From Fictibacillus arsenicus (GTDB lineage: Bacteria > Bacillota > Bacilli > Bacillales > Fictibacillaceae), in contig NZ_MQMF01000002.1 in the NCBI RefSeq assembly GCF_001999465.1, forward strand, positions 186,001 to 250,000: a stretch of 64,000 bases of DNA, written 5' to 3'. A program made the position numbers and the translations under genes. The stretch's first letter is position 1, and each line of letters starts with the position of its first letter. A model generated the notes under the pieces. It was not told the origin of the DNA. It saw only the letters and a program-made list of their open reading frames with translations, and did no database searches. Shown in pieces: positions 9,520 to 18,002 of the stretch.

Positions 9520-10680
9520 TTACAAGATTGCTTTTAAGCTTTTGTTCTTTACACTCGGTTGTTTTTCAGGCACTTTCTTATTCAGTTTTACTTTTGCAGA
9601 AATATTTATTAGAATCCCCATCGATGTCAGAAACAAGAGAAGGGAAGATCCACCATAAGATATAAAAGGAAGCGGGACACCAGTAATAGGCAATAAACCT
9701 ACTGCAGCTCCTAAGTTAACAACTGTTTGAATACCGATCATTCCAGATATTCCGAAAGCTAGGAGGCTCGTGTAAGTATCGTCGCTCTGCATACCGATCC
9801 AGAATCCCCTCAATACGATATACCCCAAAAGAGCAATAATTAAAAACACTCCTATGAAACCTAATTCCTCTGCAATGATCGCTATAATGAAATCGGTATG
9901 GGGTTCAGGCAAAAAGCCGTACTTTTGAATGCTTTGTCCTAGACCGCTTCCCGTAATACCCCCAGCTGCTATAGAAATATAGCCGTTAACGAGTTGATAT
10001 CCATCACCAGCTGGATTTTTAAAGGGTGCATACGCGGCATCAAAACGTGAAAGCTGTTCCTCGCTCAGCTGAAAATAAATGCCGAGCCCCACGATTCCGG
10101 CTAAAGCTGCCATTGAAAAGATATGTTTAAATTTAATCCCTGAACAGAAAAGGATAATTCCTGCTACTCCTGCGACAATTAGCGCCGTTCCTAGATCCGG
10201 CTGTAAAATGATCAAAATAAACATTATGGCAAAGATGCTAAGAGGAGGAATGACTCCTTTTTTAAAGTCATGCATTTTGCCTTGCTTTTTTGAATAGATC
10301 GCAGCCAAATAAATGGCAAGAGTTAATTTAATGAACTCTGCAGGCTGAATTCCGACAGGTCCTATGTATAACCAGCTTTTTGCATTATTTACTTCCCGGC
10401 CAAAAATTAAAACGGCAACTAGCACTCCAATGGACACCAGTACGATAGGCAGCATCATTTTTTTATAGATTTGTACATTGAATCTCATTGTAAAGTACAT
10501 GAAAAGCAGCCCTGCAATTAAAAAGATGAGCTGTCTAGTAAAGAAAAAACTGCTGCTATAATCGTATTTATTTATCGTTACCCCTATACTTGCACTGTAG
10601 ATCATGACTAAACCAGAACTGCACAACAAAAGTACGGCCACTAAAAGAGAATAGTCATAGGGTCTTACTGCTTTTTTCAC
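9520..10680 (-). CDS. ftsW: FtsW-type SEDS peptidoglycan polymerase
   Basis: This SEDS-family membrane glycosyltransferase polymerises lipid II with a partner class B penicillin-binding protein at the division septum. The protein has about ten membrane helices, the early AKSWLYIGPVGIQPAEFIKL segment and the late GVPLPFISYGGSS motif diagnostic of FtsW/RodA/SpoVE. An open frame reaches 10731, but AAAGGTGG five bases before a GTG at 10680 decides the start, giving 386 residues. The position between pycA and ylaN matches B. subtilis ftsW. SpoVE or RodA paralogues are less likely because of that synteny. Confidence 0.92.
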   Translation of the reverse strand: MKKAVRPYDYSLLVAVLLLCSSGLVMIYSASIGVTINKYDYSSSFFFTRQLIFLIAGLLFMYFTMRFNVQIYKKMMLPIVLVSIGVLVAVLIFGREVNNAKSWLYIGPVGIQPAEFIKLTLAIYLAAIYSKKQGKMHDFKKGVIPPLSIFAIMFILIILQPDLGTALIVAGVAGIILFCSGIKFKHIFSMAALAGIVGLGIYFQLSEEQLSRFDAAYAPFKNPAGDGYQLVNGYISIAAGGITGSGLGQSIQKYGFLPEPHTDFIIAIIAEELGFIGVFLIIALLGYIVLRGFWIGMQSDDTYTSLLAFGISGMIGIQTVVNLGAAVGLLPITGVPLPFISYGGSSLLLFLTSMGILINISAKVKLNKKVPEKQPSVKNKSLKAIL

Positions 10681-10840
10681 GTTTTCCACCTTTCTCCTCT
10701 CTAAATTCATAATTATTAGATATTGTAACACATAAAACCTTTTTTCTTATTGATTCAGCCCGGAGACATTCTCTTAAACATATTATTTCGTAACATTGTA
10801 TCAGTTTTTGATTAAAAATAAAGATTTCTTCATAAATATA

Positions 10841-10873
10841 AAAAAATCCAGTCCAAATGTTTTTCGGACTGGC
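10841..10873 (-). terminator. Rho-independent terminator of ylaN
   Basis: On the minus strand CCAGTCC, a loop, GGACTGG, then ATTTTTTT, directly downstream of the ylaN stop and upstream of ftsW. Confidence 0.88.
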
Positions 10874-10879
10874 TGTGTA

Positions 10880-11161
10880 TCATTTTTTCATCGATGCATC
10901 GTGCAATGCAGTAAGCTGCTTTTCGAGCGACTCTAATAATTGTTTCCCCGCTTCTTCTTCTACCAGATTTAAGCGGACTGCAAAATCTATTTCACGGGAT
11001 AAACCAAACATTTGCGTATCCAATACTTCCTCATAGAGGGGACATTGTGGCATTGTTAAGTTTTCCATTTGAACTTCAATTAATTTCAGGATTTTATCTG
11101 CATCTGCTTTTAAGAGTTCAAATGCCCTTTCCCGATGTCCAGTTGCCATCTCAGCTGACAA
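10880..11161 (-). CDS. ylaN: YlaN family protein (Fur-associated small protein)
   Basis: This 93-residue, soluble, mainly helical protein of the DUF1507/YlaN family has a conserved core [17 protein letters not shown]. YlaN was long listed as essential in B. subtilis and has more recently been reported to bind Fur and relieve its repression in iron limitation; that role is taken from the family, not from this sequence. The start is TTG at 11161, seven bases after GGAGGG. It is transcribed leftward toward ftsW but separated from it by a terminator, and divergent from ylaL. Confidence 0.9.
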   Translation of the reverse strand: MSAEMATGHRERAFELLKADADKILKLIEVQMENLTMPQCPLYEEVLDTQMFGLSREIDFAVRLNLVEEEAGKQLLESLEKQLTALHDASMKK

Positions 11162-11190
11162 TGATCATCCCTCCGTTCGCACGAATTTCT

Positions 11191-11208
11191 ACCTTTAAAT
11201 ATAAAGGT
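11191..11208. promoter_or_regulatory. 18-bp palindrome upstream of ylaN
   Basis: ACCTTTA-AATA-TAAAGGT is a 7-bp inverted repeat about 30 bases upstream of the ylaN start, in the ylaN/ylaL divergent region. It is shaped like a dimeric-repressor operator or a short RNA hairpin. It is not a recognisable Fur box. Function inferred from position only. Confidence 0.35.
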
Positions 11209-11291
11209 TTGTCTAAAAAAAATCAACATATTACAGTATTCACATAATCATGCTATGCTTTTAATAGCGTTTTCAAATCAAGGAGGTACAT

Positions 11292-11795
11292 ATGGAATTC
11301 ATAGTTGCACTTAACGGGAAAGTAAACTACCCGCTTACTTTAGATCCTGGTGTTTGGATTTTTGATGATAGAAAAGAAGATCTGGACACGTTGTTCGATA
11401 AGAAAGGAGACAAAGAAAGCGAGCAAGAGAAATACTTAAAAGACGTTTCTGCCCACTGGGACAGAGAATTGCAGGAAGGTGCTGTCCCTCCATCTGAAAA
11501 AGAGAAGCAAAAACCTAAGACGACTTTAAAAGAAACTCTTCTTACAAGTTCTTTCGCTATATCTTTATCTTATTTTATCTATAATGCACAACCGCACCCT
11601 GACGCAGAAAGAGTACTCATTGAATCAGGGGACGGAAATGTTGAAATCACAATTAAAGAAGCTCAAGATGGTTACCTGGCTTTTTCTGAAAACGGCAAAC
11701 CATTAAAAACAGATGGACCTGTTCACTTTTATTTTGGAGATGGACGAAACAAAGAAAATCCAATTAAGCGCATTACATCTATCACTCTTCTATAA
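11292..11795 (+). CDS. ylaL: YlaL-like protein of unknown function
   Basis: A 167-residue protein assigned to YlaL by its place between ylaN and ylaK; I do not know its function. Residues ~35-80 are highly charged and probably extended (many Lys/Glu). A short hydrophobic stretch (SSFAISLSYFIY, ~95-106) is too weak for a certain membrane helix. The C-terminal ~60 residues look like a small beta domain. The start ATG follows AGGAGGTACAT. A terminator follows before convergent ylaK. Confidence 0.7.
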   Translation: MEFIVALNGKVNYPLTLDPGVWIFDDRKEDLDTLFDKKGDKESEQEKYLKDVSAHWDRELQEGAVPPSEKEKQKPKTTLKETLLTSSFAISLSYFIYNAQPHPDAERVLIESGDGNVEITIKEAQDGYLAFSENGKPLKTDGPVHFYFGDGRNKENPIKRITSITLL

Positions 11796-11828
11796 ACACT
11801 CTTCTATAAAAAATTATCTGGAATAATG

Positions 11829-11859
11829 AAAGGCAGCTCTTTTCGGAGCTGTCTTTTTC
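11829..11859 (+). terminator. Terminator between ylaL and ylaK
   Basis: AAAGGCAGCTC, loop, GGAGCTGTC then TTTTT. Best read as the ylaL terminator; the minus-strand U-run is short. Confidence 0.82.
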
Positions 11860-11861
11860 GT

Positions 11862-13196
11862 TTAAAGCAGATCTGCTGCTATTTGTGCCAATGAAGATCG
11901 TTCACCTTTTTCCAGTCGCACATGACCGCTGACTGCCTGATCTTTAAATTTTTCCACCACATATGTTAATCCGTTTGTAAATTCATCTAAATAAGGATGA
12001 TCAATTTGCTGAGGATCACCGAGCAAAACAATTTTGCTTCCTTCCCCTACCCTTGTAAGAATGGTTTTCACTTCATGTTTAGTCAGGTTTTGAGCTTCAT
12101 CTATAATGATAAACTGATCTGGCAGACTTCTTCCTCTGATGTAAGTGAGTGCTTCAACATGTATAGAACCAATGCCAGCTAGAATTTTTTCCAGTTCACC
12201 TTGTTTTTTTGTATTGAACAGATATTCAAGATTATCATAGACAGGCTGCATCCAAGGTTTGAGCTTTTCTTCTTTTTCCCCTGGCAGATAACCGATATCT
12301 TTTCCTACTGGTACAATCGGACGAGCGATAAATAATTTGATATAATCCTTCAAGTCTTCTGTCTGAAGCAATGCTGCAGCCAGTGTTATAAGTGTTTTAC
12401 CAGTGCCTGCTTTTCCAATCAGTGTAACCAGGGGAAGGTCTTTTCGAAGCAAAAGTTCAAATGCCATTTTTTGCTGAACATTTCTAGCCCGGATTCCCCA
12501 TATCTGCTCAGAATCATAACGCAAGGGTTTTAGAGTCTTACCGAACTCGTCTACTTTCCCAAGAGCCGAAACGGACGACCTGAATACATCCTTTAAGATC
12601 ACAAACTGATGGGGATAAAAGGAGTGCCCTGTAAGTTCGATCAGCTGCAGTTCATTCTTCTCATAAAATTTACTCAGAAGTTCACCTTGTACATAAATTT
12701 CTTTATACCCTGTATACGTCTGGTCATTCTTATCGATAACCCTGTCGCTTAAAAAATCTTCTGCTTCTATACCAAGAGCATCTGCTTTAACACGGACCAA
12801 TACATCTTTTGAAACTAATATCACTTTCATGCCGCTTTTTTTTGCCTCTTCTTCTTGTTTTAAATTCAAAGTAACAGCTAATATGCGATTATCGTTTGTG
12901 GGTTCAACAAACGTTTCCTGAAGCCTCTGAAAAGATTTATGGTTAAGCTCAACACGAAGTTTTCCTCCATTTTCAAGAGGAACACCTTGATGCAGTTTTC
13001 CATTCTGTCTTACACGGTCAATTAAACGGGAAACTTCTCTTGCATTCCTTCCAATTTCGTCCATATAACGTTTCTTGGAATCCACTTCTTCTAAAACTAC
13101 GGCAGGTATTATGACTTCACTGTCTCCAAAAGATTGTATGGAATAAGGATCCTGCAAAAGCACGTTTGTATCTAGGACGTATCGTTTATTCAACAT
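11862..13196 (-). CDS. ylaK: PhoH family protein with N-terminal PIN domain
   Basis: This is a PhoH2-type protein. An N-terminal PIN ribonuclease-like domain (residues ~1-130, starting YVLDTNVLLQDP with acidic metal-binding residues) is fused to a PhoH P-loop ATPase (~240-440, Walker A GKAGTGKT, Walker B IIIDEAQN). Characterised PhoH2 proteins couple RNA unwinding to RNA cleavage, which is inferred here. The 444-residue length and position beside ylaJ and ylaL match B. subtilis YlaK. The start ATG follows AGGAGGCTGA. Confidence 0.93.
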   Translation of the reverse strand: MLNKRYVLDTNVLLQDPYSIQSFGDSEVIIPAVVLEEVDSKKRYMDEIGRNAREVSRLIDRVRQNGKLHQGVPLENGGKLRVELNHKSFQRLQETFVEPTNDNRILAVTLNLKQEEEAKKSGMKVILVSKDVLVRVKADALGIEAEDFLSDRVIDKNDQTYTGYKEIYVQGELLSKFYEKNELQLIELTGHSFYPHQFVILKDVFRSSVSALGKVDEFGKTLKPLRYDSEQIWGIRARNVQQKMAFELLLRKDLPLVTLIGKAGTGKTLITLAAALLQTEDLKDYIKLFIARPIVPVGKDIGYLPGEKEEKLKPWMQPVYDNLEYLFNTKKQGELEKILAGIGSIHVEALTYIRGRSLPDQFIIIDEAQNLTKHEVKTILTRVGEGSKIVLLGDPQQIDHPYLDEFTNGLTYVVEKFKDQAVSGHVRLEKGERSSLAQIAADLL

Positions 13197-13334
13197 TCAG
13201 CCTCCTGACTTAAATGTAATCCTATCTATTAAGTGCATTTTTATGGACTGCCTATTAAAAATGTATGTTTGAAGGAATAAAGTTAGAAGAATGAACAAAA
13301 AATAACGGAAATGACTTGGAAGGACTGATATTCA

Positions 13335-13970
13335 TTGAAAACATTACGAATAGTTGCAGTCTTAAGTGCAATCTTTGTTCTATTTGGCTGCATGAATGAA
13401 AATAATAACGATAATGCTCAGCAAGCTGATAAAAATACGCCACGTCTTACTAAAGTAAATCAAACGGCAGAAAGTAAAAAACCAGATCAGCCAAAAGGCT
13501 CTCAAGAAATATCACGTCATCTCGTCGGATTAGCTACAGGAATTCCTGGTGTTGAAGATGCTACAGCTGTTGTTTTAGGCCCATATGCTGTTGTAGGTAT
13601 AGATGTAGACCGTAAGCTTGATAATTCACGAGTTGGTTCGATTAAATATTCCGTTGCTGAAGCTCTTAAAAACGATCCTAATGGCAAAAATGCAGTTGTA
13701 ACTGCCGACCCTGATGTTGTTGAAAGACTCCGTCAAATGGGAAGACAGATTCGACAAGGACATCCGATCGGGGGAATCGCTAAAGAACTAGCAGGGATTG
13801 TCGGCCGTTTAATGCCGCAAGTTCCGCACAGCCTTCAAACGGATAAACCTTCTCCAACTGAAACAAATAACAGTCAGCTTTCTGAAAAAGAGGAGCGCCA
13901 GTTGAAAAATGACCAGCAAAAGCAAGAAAAAGCAGATAAAAACCAGCCGCAGCGTTTGAATGAAAGCTGA
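13335..13970 (+). CDS. ylaJ: YhcN/YlaJ family sporulation lipoprotein
   Basis: This putative spore inner-membrane lipoprotein belongs to the YhcN/YlaJ family, expressed in the forespore in Bacillus. The signal peptide ends with lipobox LFGC at residues ~16-19. An Asn/Asp/Lys-rich linker follows, then the family domain (~60-165) with GIPGVEDATAVVLG and the conserved DVERLRQMGRQIR-like segment, and a low-complexity Gln/Glu/Lys tail. The start is TTG after GGAAGGA. A terminator follows closely. It is divergent from ylaK with about 140 bases between; no confident sigma-G promoter was found. Confidence 0.88.
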   Translation: MKTLRIVAVLSAIFVLFGCMNENNNDNAQQADKNTPRLTKVNQTAESKKPDQPKGSQEISRHLVGLATGIPGVEDATAVVLGPYAVVGIDVDRKLDNSRVGSIKYSVAEALKNDPNGKNAVVTADPDVVERLRQMGRQIRQGHPIGGIAKELAGIVGRLMPQVPHSLQTDKPSPTETNNSQLSEKEERQLKNDQQKQEKADKNQPQRLNES

Positions 13971-13978
13971 AATTAATG

Positions 13979-14014
13979 AGACTGATGAGGGAATTCCCAT
14001 GTCAGTCTTTTTTA
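13979..14014 (+). terminator. Rho-independent terminator of ylaJ
   Basis: AGACTGA...GGGAATTCCC...TCAGTCTTTTTT: an inverted repeat with an inner perfect palindrome and a T-run, nine bases after the ylaJ stop. Confidence 0.88.
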
Positions 14015-14043
14015 TCTTGATTAGTGTGGCTTTTGTCGAAAAT

Positions 14044-14101
14044 CGTGTATTTATCATTTAACGTGCGATTTTCCAAATTAACGTGCGATTATTAAAAAGT
14101 A
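14044..14101. repeat. Degenerate tandem repeat, ~20-nt period (array 2)
   Basis: CGTG recurs at 14044, 14062 and 14082. The last two units share TTAACGTGCGATT exactly and the first is diverged. It lies in the ~290-base gap between ylaJ and ylaI. The rest of that gap (14102-14259) shows only a likely ylaI promoter with an extended -10, TGGTATACT, at about 14233. Confidence 0.5.
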
Positions 14102-14259
14102 CTGCATATTCAAAATAGTTTGTCTTTTTAAGTCGTACATCTTTTGTTAGAGTCCTCTTGGAAAACACAGTGACCACCAAGCTCCACTACAGTGCTCCAA
14201 TTCCTTTACTTAATTTACATTTTTCTTTATGGTATACTGTTTGAAAGAGGTGAAATACG

Positions 14260-14460
14260 ATGCGTGTAAAATGCGTATTATGCGATAATATTGAAGTTAT
14301 TGAAAATGAATGTTCACTTGCAAAGAAATTGCGAAATAGACCGATACACACCTTTATGTGCGAACCATGCAAAGAGCGAATCACTAGAAAAACTGCCCAG
14401 CGGGAAGCTACAGGTAATTTTACTTTATACAAAAGTCCAGATACGAACAATGACTGGTAA
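14260..14460 (+). CDS. ylaI: YlaI family zinc-ribbon-like protein (DUF2197)
   Basis: A 66-residue basic protein with CVLCDN near the N-terminus and CEPCKERI at residues ~34-41: two CxxC knuckles that should bind one zinc. Family function is unknown. The ATG follows GAAAGAGGTG. The gene lies in the yla cluster as in B. subtilis. Its last 11 bases overlap the start of the next frame, which encodes a membrane protein. Confidence 0.85.
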   Translation: MRVKCVLCDNIEVIENECSLAKKLRNRPIHTFMCEPCKERITRKTAQREATGNFTLYKSPDTNNDW

Positions 14461-14890
14461 CCGTTTATTGGATTGGACTTTTTATGGTACAATTGCCGGC
14501 ACCTTGCTGGCTTGTTTTTTTTATACAATAGAACGAGGATTTGGAATAAACCTTTATACGTTTTTAGTGAATATTGACTTTTTGCCTTTACTTGATTACA
14601 TTATTTATTCTTTACTGATCCAGTTCGTATCGCATATTTTGATTTCTGTGATCTTGATTGCTTTAGTTGATATTTTGTCTGCAGCATTTAATCACCCATA
14701 CCTTATTTCTGTAATCATAAACGCTTTTATGTCCTTTACCTTTTTTCCTCTTTATCATGTCGCTGTCACAAAGCCTTTTCACCCCCCATTTATCTTGCCA
14801 TTTTTACTTTGGTTTATCGGACACCTTTTATTTGCTGTCTTAATTGGATATTTTGTTTCATTTCTCCATAAAAAAAGAAGCGCTGACTAA
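14450..14890 (+). CDS. Unrecognised small integral membrane protein
   Basis: From the ATG at 14450 the frame encodes 146 residues with four predicted membrane helices (LLDWTFYGTIAGTLLACFFY, a segment near LLDYIIYSLLIQF, ISVIINAFMSFTFFP, and FLLWFIGHLLFAVLIGYFV) and a basic tail. The start codon lies inside the ylaI stop region (11-base overlap), suggesting coupled translation because no strong Shine-Dalgarno is visible. The frame is open further upstream but would then overlap ylaI almost fully. I do not recognise the family; four-helix regulators such as YrvL are a remote possibility. Confidence 0.65.
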   Translation: MTGNRLLDWTFYGTIAGTLLACFFYTIERGFGINLYTFLVNIDFLPLLDYIIYSLLIQFVSHILISVILIALVDILSAAFNHPYLISVIINAFMSFTFFPLYHVAVTKPFHPPFILPFLLWFIGHLLFAVLIGYFVSFLHKKRSAD

Positions 14891-15169
14891 TCAGCACTCC
14901 TCGTTAAACCTTGGTTCATTTTGAATTCCTTCGTATAAAGCATCCACTGCGTCAACAAAGAATCGTTCTGTGTATTCAACCCCATCTACCTCGAATAAGA
15001 CGATGTAGAAAGGTCCTTGAACGGAAACAGATTGTATGTTTACCCGGTGATCTTCTCTTAATATCTCACTAAAAAATTCAAAAGTATCTTCTGCAGCTAA
15101 ATCATTGGGACGTTCTTCATGTACTTTTTTAATGCTTAGCCAGTTGGAAAGAGCATCTGTGAGTTTCAT
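14891..15169 (-). CDS. Conserved hypothetical protein, 92 residues
   Basis: A small acidic soluble protein that I do not recognise. The N-terminal third is probably helical (LTDALSNWLSIKKVHEERP); the rest looks like an alpha/beta fold with strands VNIQSVSV and FYIVLFEVDGVEYTERFFV. The ATG follows AGGAGGTTCAAC, a strong ribosome-binding site. It is 15 bases downstream of ylaH on the same strand, so probably co-transcribed with it. It is convergent with the membrane-protein gene to its left with no gap. Confidence 0.75.
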   Translation of the reverse strand: MKLTDALSNWLSIKKVHEERPNDLAAEDTFEFFSEILREDHRVNIQSVSVQGPFYIVLFEVDGVEYTERFFVDAVDALYEGIQNEPRFNEEC

Positions 15170-15184
15170 GTTGAACCTCCTGTT

Positions 15185-15511
15185 TTAGCCGTTTTCTTTT
15201 TTGCTTTGATATAATCTTACTTTGTAAATAATTAAGATGAGCGCAGCCACAATCAATCCTTCAGCAACGGGAAGGCCTATTCCAAAGAAGGCTAAAGGCA
15301 TACAGCCGATTATTAAAAACAAATAGATCAATGCTGATTTTAAAGGCGGCAGTTTTTTTGCGAATCCTAATTTAAAAACAATAATGCTAAGCACTGTAAT
15401 GATTAAATACAACAGCAAGAAAGCTCTGACAGGGTCATTTTCAATCCCCAGCAGCAAAGCCATTGAGGATGAATCTTCACCTGTCGCTTTCATAATTTCT
15501 TGTTCTTTCAC
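15185..15511 (-). CDS. ylaH: YlaH-like membrane protein
   Basis: A small membrane protein of the YlaH family with three predicted helices (FLLLYLIITVLSIIVF, ALIYLFLIIGCMPLAFFGI, GLIVAALILIIY) and a short basic C-terminus. Function is unknown. The frame allows GTG at 15520, but GGGAGTGG lies about five bases before the GTG at 15511, which I prefer (108 residues). It sits 31 bases downstream of typA on the same strand, as in B. subtilis. Confidence 0.85.
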   Translation of the reverse strand: MKEQEIMKATGEDSSSMALLLGIENDPVRAFLLLYLIITVLSIIVFKLGFAKKLPPLKSALIYLFLIIGCMPLAFFGIGLPVAEGLIVAALILIIYKVRLYQSKKENG

Positions 15512-15542
15512 GATTCCCACTCCCGCTTCTTAAAAGTTAAGT

Positions 15543-17384
15543 TTAGCCTTGAGCAAGTTTCTTTTTCTTCTCTACTCTTTCACGTTCGTTCTTATCTAGA
15601 ATCTTCTTACGAAGACGGATGCTCTCTGGTGTTACTTCGCAATACTCATCATCGTTCAAGTACTCTAATGCTTCTTCAAGCGTCATAACACGAGGCTTTT
15701 TCATTGTTACAGTCTGATCTTTGTTCGCTGAACGCATGTTAGTCATCTGCTTCACTTTTACAATGTTTACAGTAATATCGTTCTCACGAGTATGTTCTCC
15801 AACGATCATTCCCATGTAAACTTCTGTACCAGGCTCTACGAAAATTGTTCCGCGATCCTCAACACCCATGATTCCGTATTGAGATGCTTTTCCGTTTTCC
15901 ATTGAAACAAGAACACCCTGACGGCGTCCGCCAACATTTCCAGCAACCATTGGCTTATAACTGTCGAATGTATGGTTTAGAATTCCGTATCCGCGAGTTT
16001 GTGTTAAAAATTCAGTTGTGTAGCCGATCAATCCACGAGCTGGAACCATGAACTCTAAACGAACTTGTCCTGACCCATTGTTGATCATATTTAGCATTTC
16101 ACCTTTACGGTCTCCAAGAGATTCCATGATCGCACCTGTGTATTCTTCAGGAATATCGATCTGAACACGTTCAACAGGCTCACACTTCACTCCGTCAATT
16201 TCACGGATGATTACTTCAGGTTTTGATACTTGAAGTTCAAATCCTTCACGTCGGAGGTTTTCGATTAAGATTGAAAGGTGAAGCTCACCGCGTCCTGATA
16301 CTGTCCATACATCTGGTGAATCTGTATTCTCAACACGTAAACTTACGTCAGTTTCTAATTCTGCCATTAAACGTTCTTCAATCTTACGGCTAGTTACCCA
16401 TTTACCTTCACGGCCAGCGAATGGAGAGTTGTTAACCAAGAACGTCATCTTAAGTGTAGGCTCATCGATACGTAGTACCGGAAGCGCTTCTTCTTGACCT
16501 TCAGGACATACTGTTTCTCCAACATTGATTTCTTCCATTCCAGAAACTGCGATAAGATCTCCTGCCTTTGCTTCTTCGATCTCAATACGCTTCAGCCCTA
16601 AGAAACCGAAAAGTTTAGTTACTCGGAACTTTTTCACAGAACCATCAAGCTTCATAAGTGATACTGCTTGTCCAACTTTGATTGTACCGCGGAATACACG
16701 TCCGATACCGATACGGCCAAGATAGTCATTATAGTCAAGCATTGTGATCTGGAATTGAAGCGGATCAGCACTGTTATCTACTGGTGCAGGAATCGTTTCA
16801 ATAATTGTATCAAGCAATGCTGTCATATCTTCATCTTGCTTGTTTGGATCTGGATCCATAGAAGCTGTCCCTTTTAATGCTGACGCATAAACAACCGGGA
16901 ATTCAAGCTGTTCTTCTTCTGCTCCAAGGTCGATAAATAGATCGATTACTTCGTCTACTACTTCTTCAGGACGAGCAAAATCACGGTCAATTTTGTTTAC
17001 TACTACGATCGGTGTTAACTTTTGCTCAAGCGCTTTTTTTAGTACAAAACGTGTTTGAGGCATACAGCCCTCATAAGCATCAACTACTAATAAAACACCG
17101 TCTACCATTTTCATGATACGTTCTACTTCACCGCCAAAGTCAGCGTGTCCAGGAGTATCCATGATATTAATGCGTTTGTTGTTATAATTAATGGCTGTGT
17201 TTTTCGCCAAGATTGTAATACCGCGTTCACGTTCTAAATCGTTTGAGTCCATTGCACGTTCATGTACTTGCTCATTGTCACGGAAAGTTCCTGATTGATG
17301 AAGCAGTTTATCAACCAGAGTTGTTTTTCCGTGGTCAACGTGGGCGATAATCGCTATATTGCGTAAATCATCTCTTATATTCAA
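15543..17384 (-). CDS. typA: Translational GTPase TypA/BipA
   Basis: A ribosome-associated translation-factor GTPase involved in 50S assembly and low-temperature growth. The 613 residues show the G1 motif AHVDHGKTT, the switch region [11 protein letters not shown]3 [12 protein letters not shown] and G4 NKID, then the elongation-factor-G-like domains and the TypA-specific C-terminal domain ending in a Lys/Arg-rich tail. It heads the leftward group typA-ylaH-92-residue gene. A -10 TATAAT with upstream TG occurs about 60 bases before the start. Confidence 0.97.
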   Translation of the reverse strand: MNIRDDLRNIAIIAHVDHGKTTLVDKLLHQSGTFRDNEQVHERAMDSNDLERERGITILAKNTAINYNNKRINIMDTPGHADFGGEVERIMKMVDGVLLVVDAYEGCMPQTRFVLKKALEQKLTPIVVVNKIDRDFARPEEVVDEVIDLFIDLGAEEEQLEFPVVYASALKGTASMDPDPNKQDEDMTALLDTIIETIPAPVDNSADPLQFQITMLDYNDYLGRIGIGRVFRGTIKVGQAVSLMKLDGSVKKFRVTKLFGFLGLKRIEIEEAKAGDLIAVSGMEEINVGETVCPEGQEEALPVLRIDEPTLKMTFLVNNSPFAGREGKWVTSRKIEERLMAELETDVSLRVENTDSPDVWTVSGRGELHLSILIENLRREGFELQVSKPEVIIREIDGVKCEPVERVQIDIPEEYTGAIMESLGDRKGEMLNMINNGSGQVRLEFMVPARGLIGYTTEFLTQTRGYGILNHTFDSYKPMVAGNVGGRRQGVLVSMENGKASQYGIMGVEDRGTIFVEPGTEVYMGMIVGEHTRENDITVNIVKVKQMTNMRSANKDQTVTMKKPRVMTLEEALEYLNDDEYCEVTPESIRLRKKILDKNERERVEKKKKLAQG

Positions 17385-17540
17385 AATTATTCTCTCCTTA
17401 TATCCTATCTCTTTTTCTTATCTTTTTTTGTTCAACTTGACTATTATATCACAAATTTATTTAAAGGCTTTTTCTTTTTATGTAAATTCGTTACACTTAT
17501 TATGCAGCATCGAGTGATTTATTTACATTTGGAGGTCATT

Positions 17541-17711
17541 ATGAACGGAGTTTTCTTTATTATTGCCTTTCTAACAGCTCTTGCTATATGCGGAGTGGGT
17601 GTGGCTATCGGCGAAAAAAGTTTACTTATTTTTATCATATCCATCATTTCTGTTTTCATTTTGATGGGATATGGATTTTCATTAAAGAAAAAACAAAGAG
17701 AGCGTTCATAA
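17541..17711 (+). CDS. ylaF: YlaF family small membrane protein (DUF5325)
   Basis: A 56-residue protein with two tightly spaced membrane helices (FFIIAFLTALAICGVGVAIG and LLIFIISIISVFILMGYG) and a basic tail KKKQRERS. Function is unknown. The frame is open from 17502, but TTGGAGGTC immediately precedes the ATG at 17541, which decides the start. It is divergent from typA. Confidence 0.83.
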   Translation: MNGVFFIIAFLTALAICGVGVAIGEKSLLIFIISIISVFILMGYGFSLKKKQRERS

Positions 17712-17731
17712 AGAAAGCTCTCTTTCTTTTT
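17695..17731 (+). terminator. Rho-independent terminator of ylaF
   Basis: AAAGAGAGC, loop, GCTCTCTTT and a T-rich tail. The 5' arm overlaps the last ylaF codons. Confidence 0.85.
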
Positions 17732-17746
17732 GGCTTTTTTTAAAGG

Positions 17747-18001
17747 CTGATTTCATAAGCTTTGTTGCTCTTGTAAGTGATTAATTTCCGTTGCAGAACT
17801 CGCTTTCCGCAGGTGTGCGGTGAGCCCATTCATCGCCTTGCGACATTGAATAGTCTCACCTGTCCCACTCATTCTGCAGGACAAGGAAGGCTCCGGCAGC
17901 GATAAATCGCACGAAGAAAATATGATTTTCATTTTCGAGGAGTCTCATCCTTCCACTCCAATTAACTTTTCATTGAAGAACAAAGCCTTCGAGAACAACC
18001 A
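17747..18001 (+). repeat. Dispersed structured repeat, copy A
   Basis: About 255 bp of non-coding, relatively GC-rich DNA between ylaF and yktC, related to copies at 31781 (B), 34461 (C) and 54127 (D). It has the shared left flank GGCTGATTTCATAAGCTTTG, the core CTCGCTTTCCGC, a hairpin at 17820-17859 (GTGAG...CTCAC), a second hairpin TGTCC...GGACA, and an AATTAAC end pairing with TTAATT at the start. The right flank ends two bases from the yktC stop. It carries no gene; a MITE-like or structured-RNA element is inferred. Confidence 0.8.
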
Positions 18002-18002
18002 T

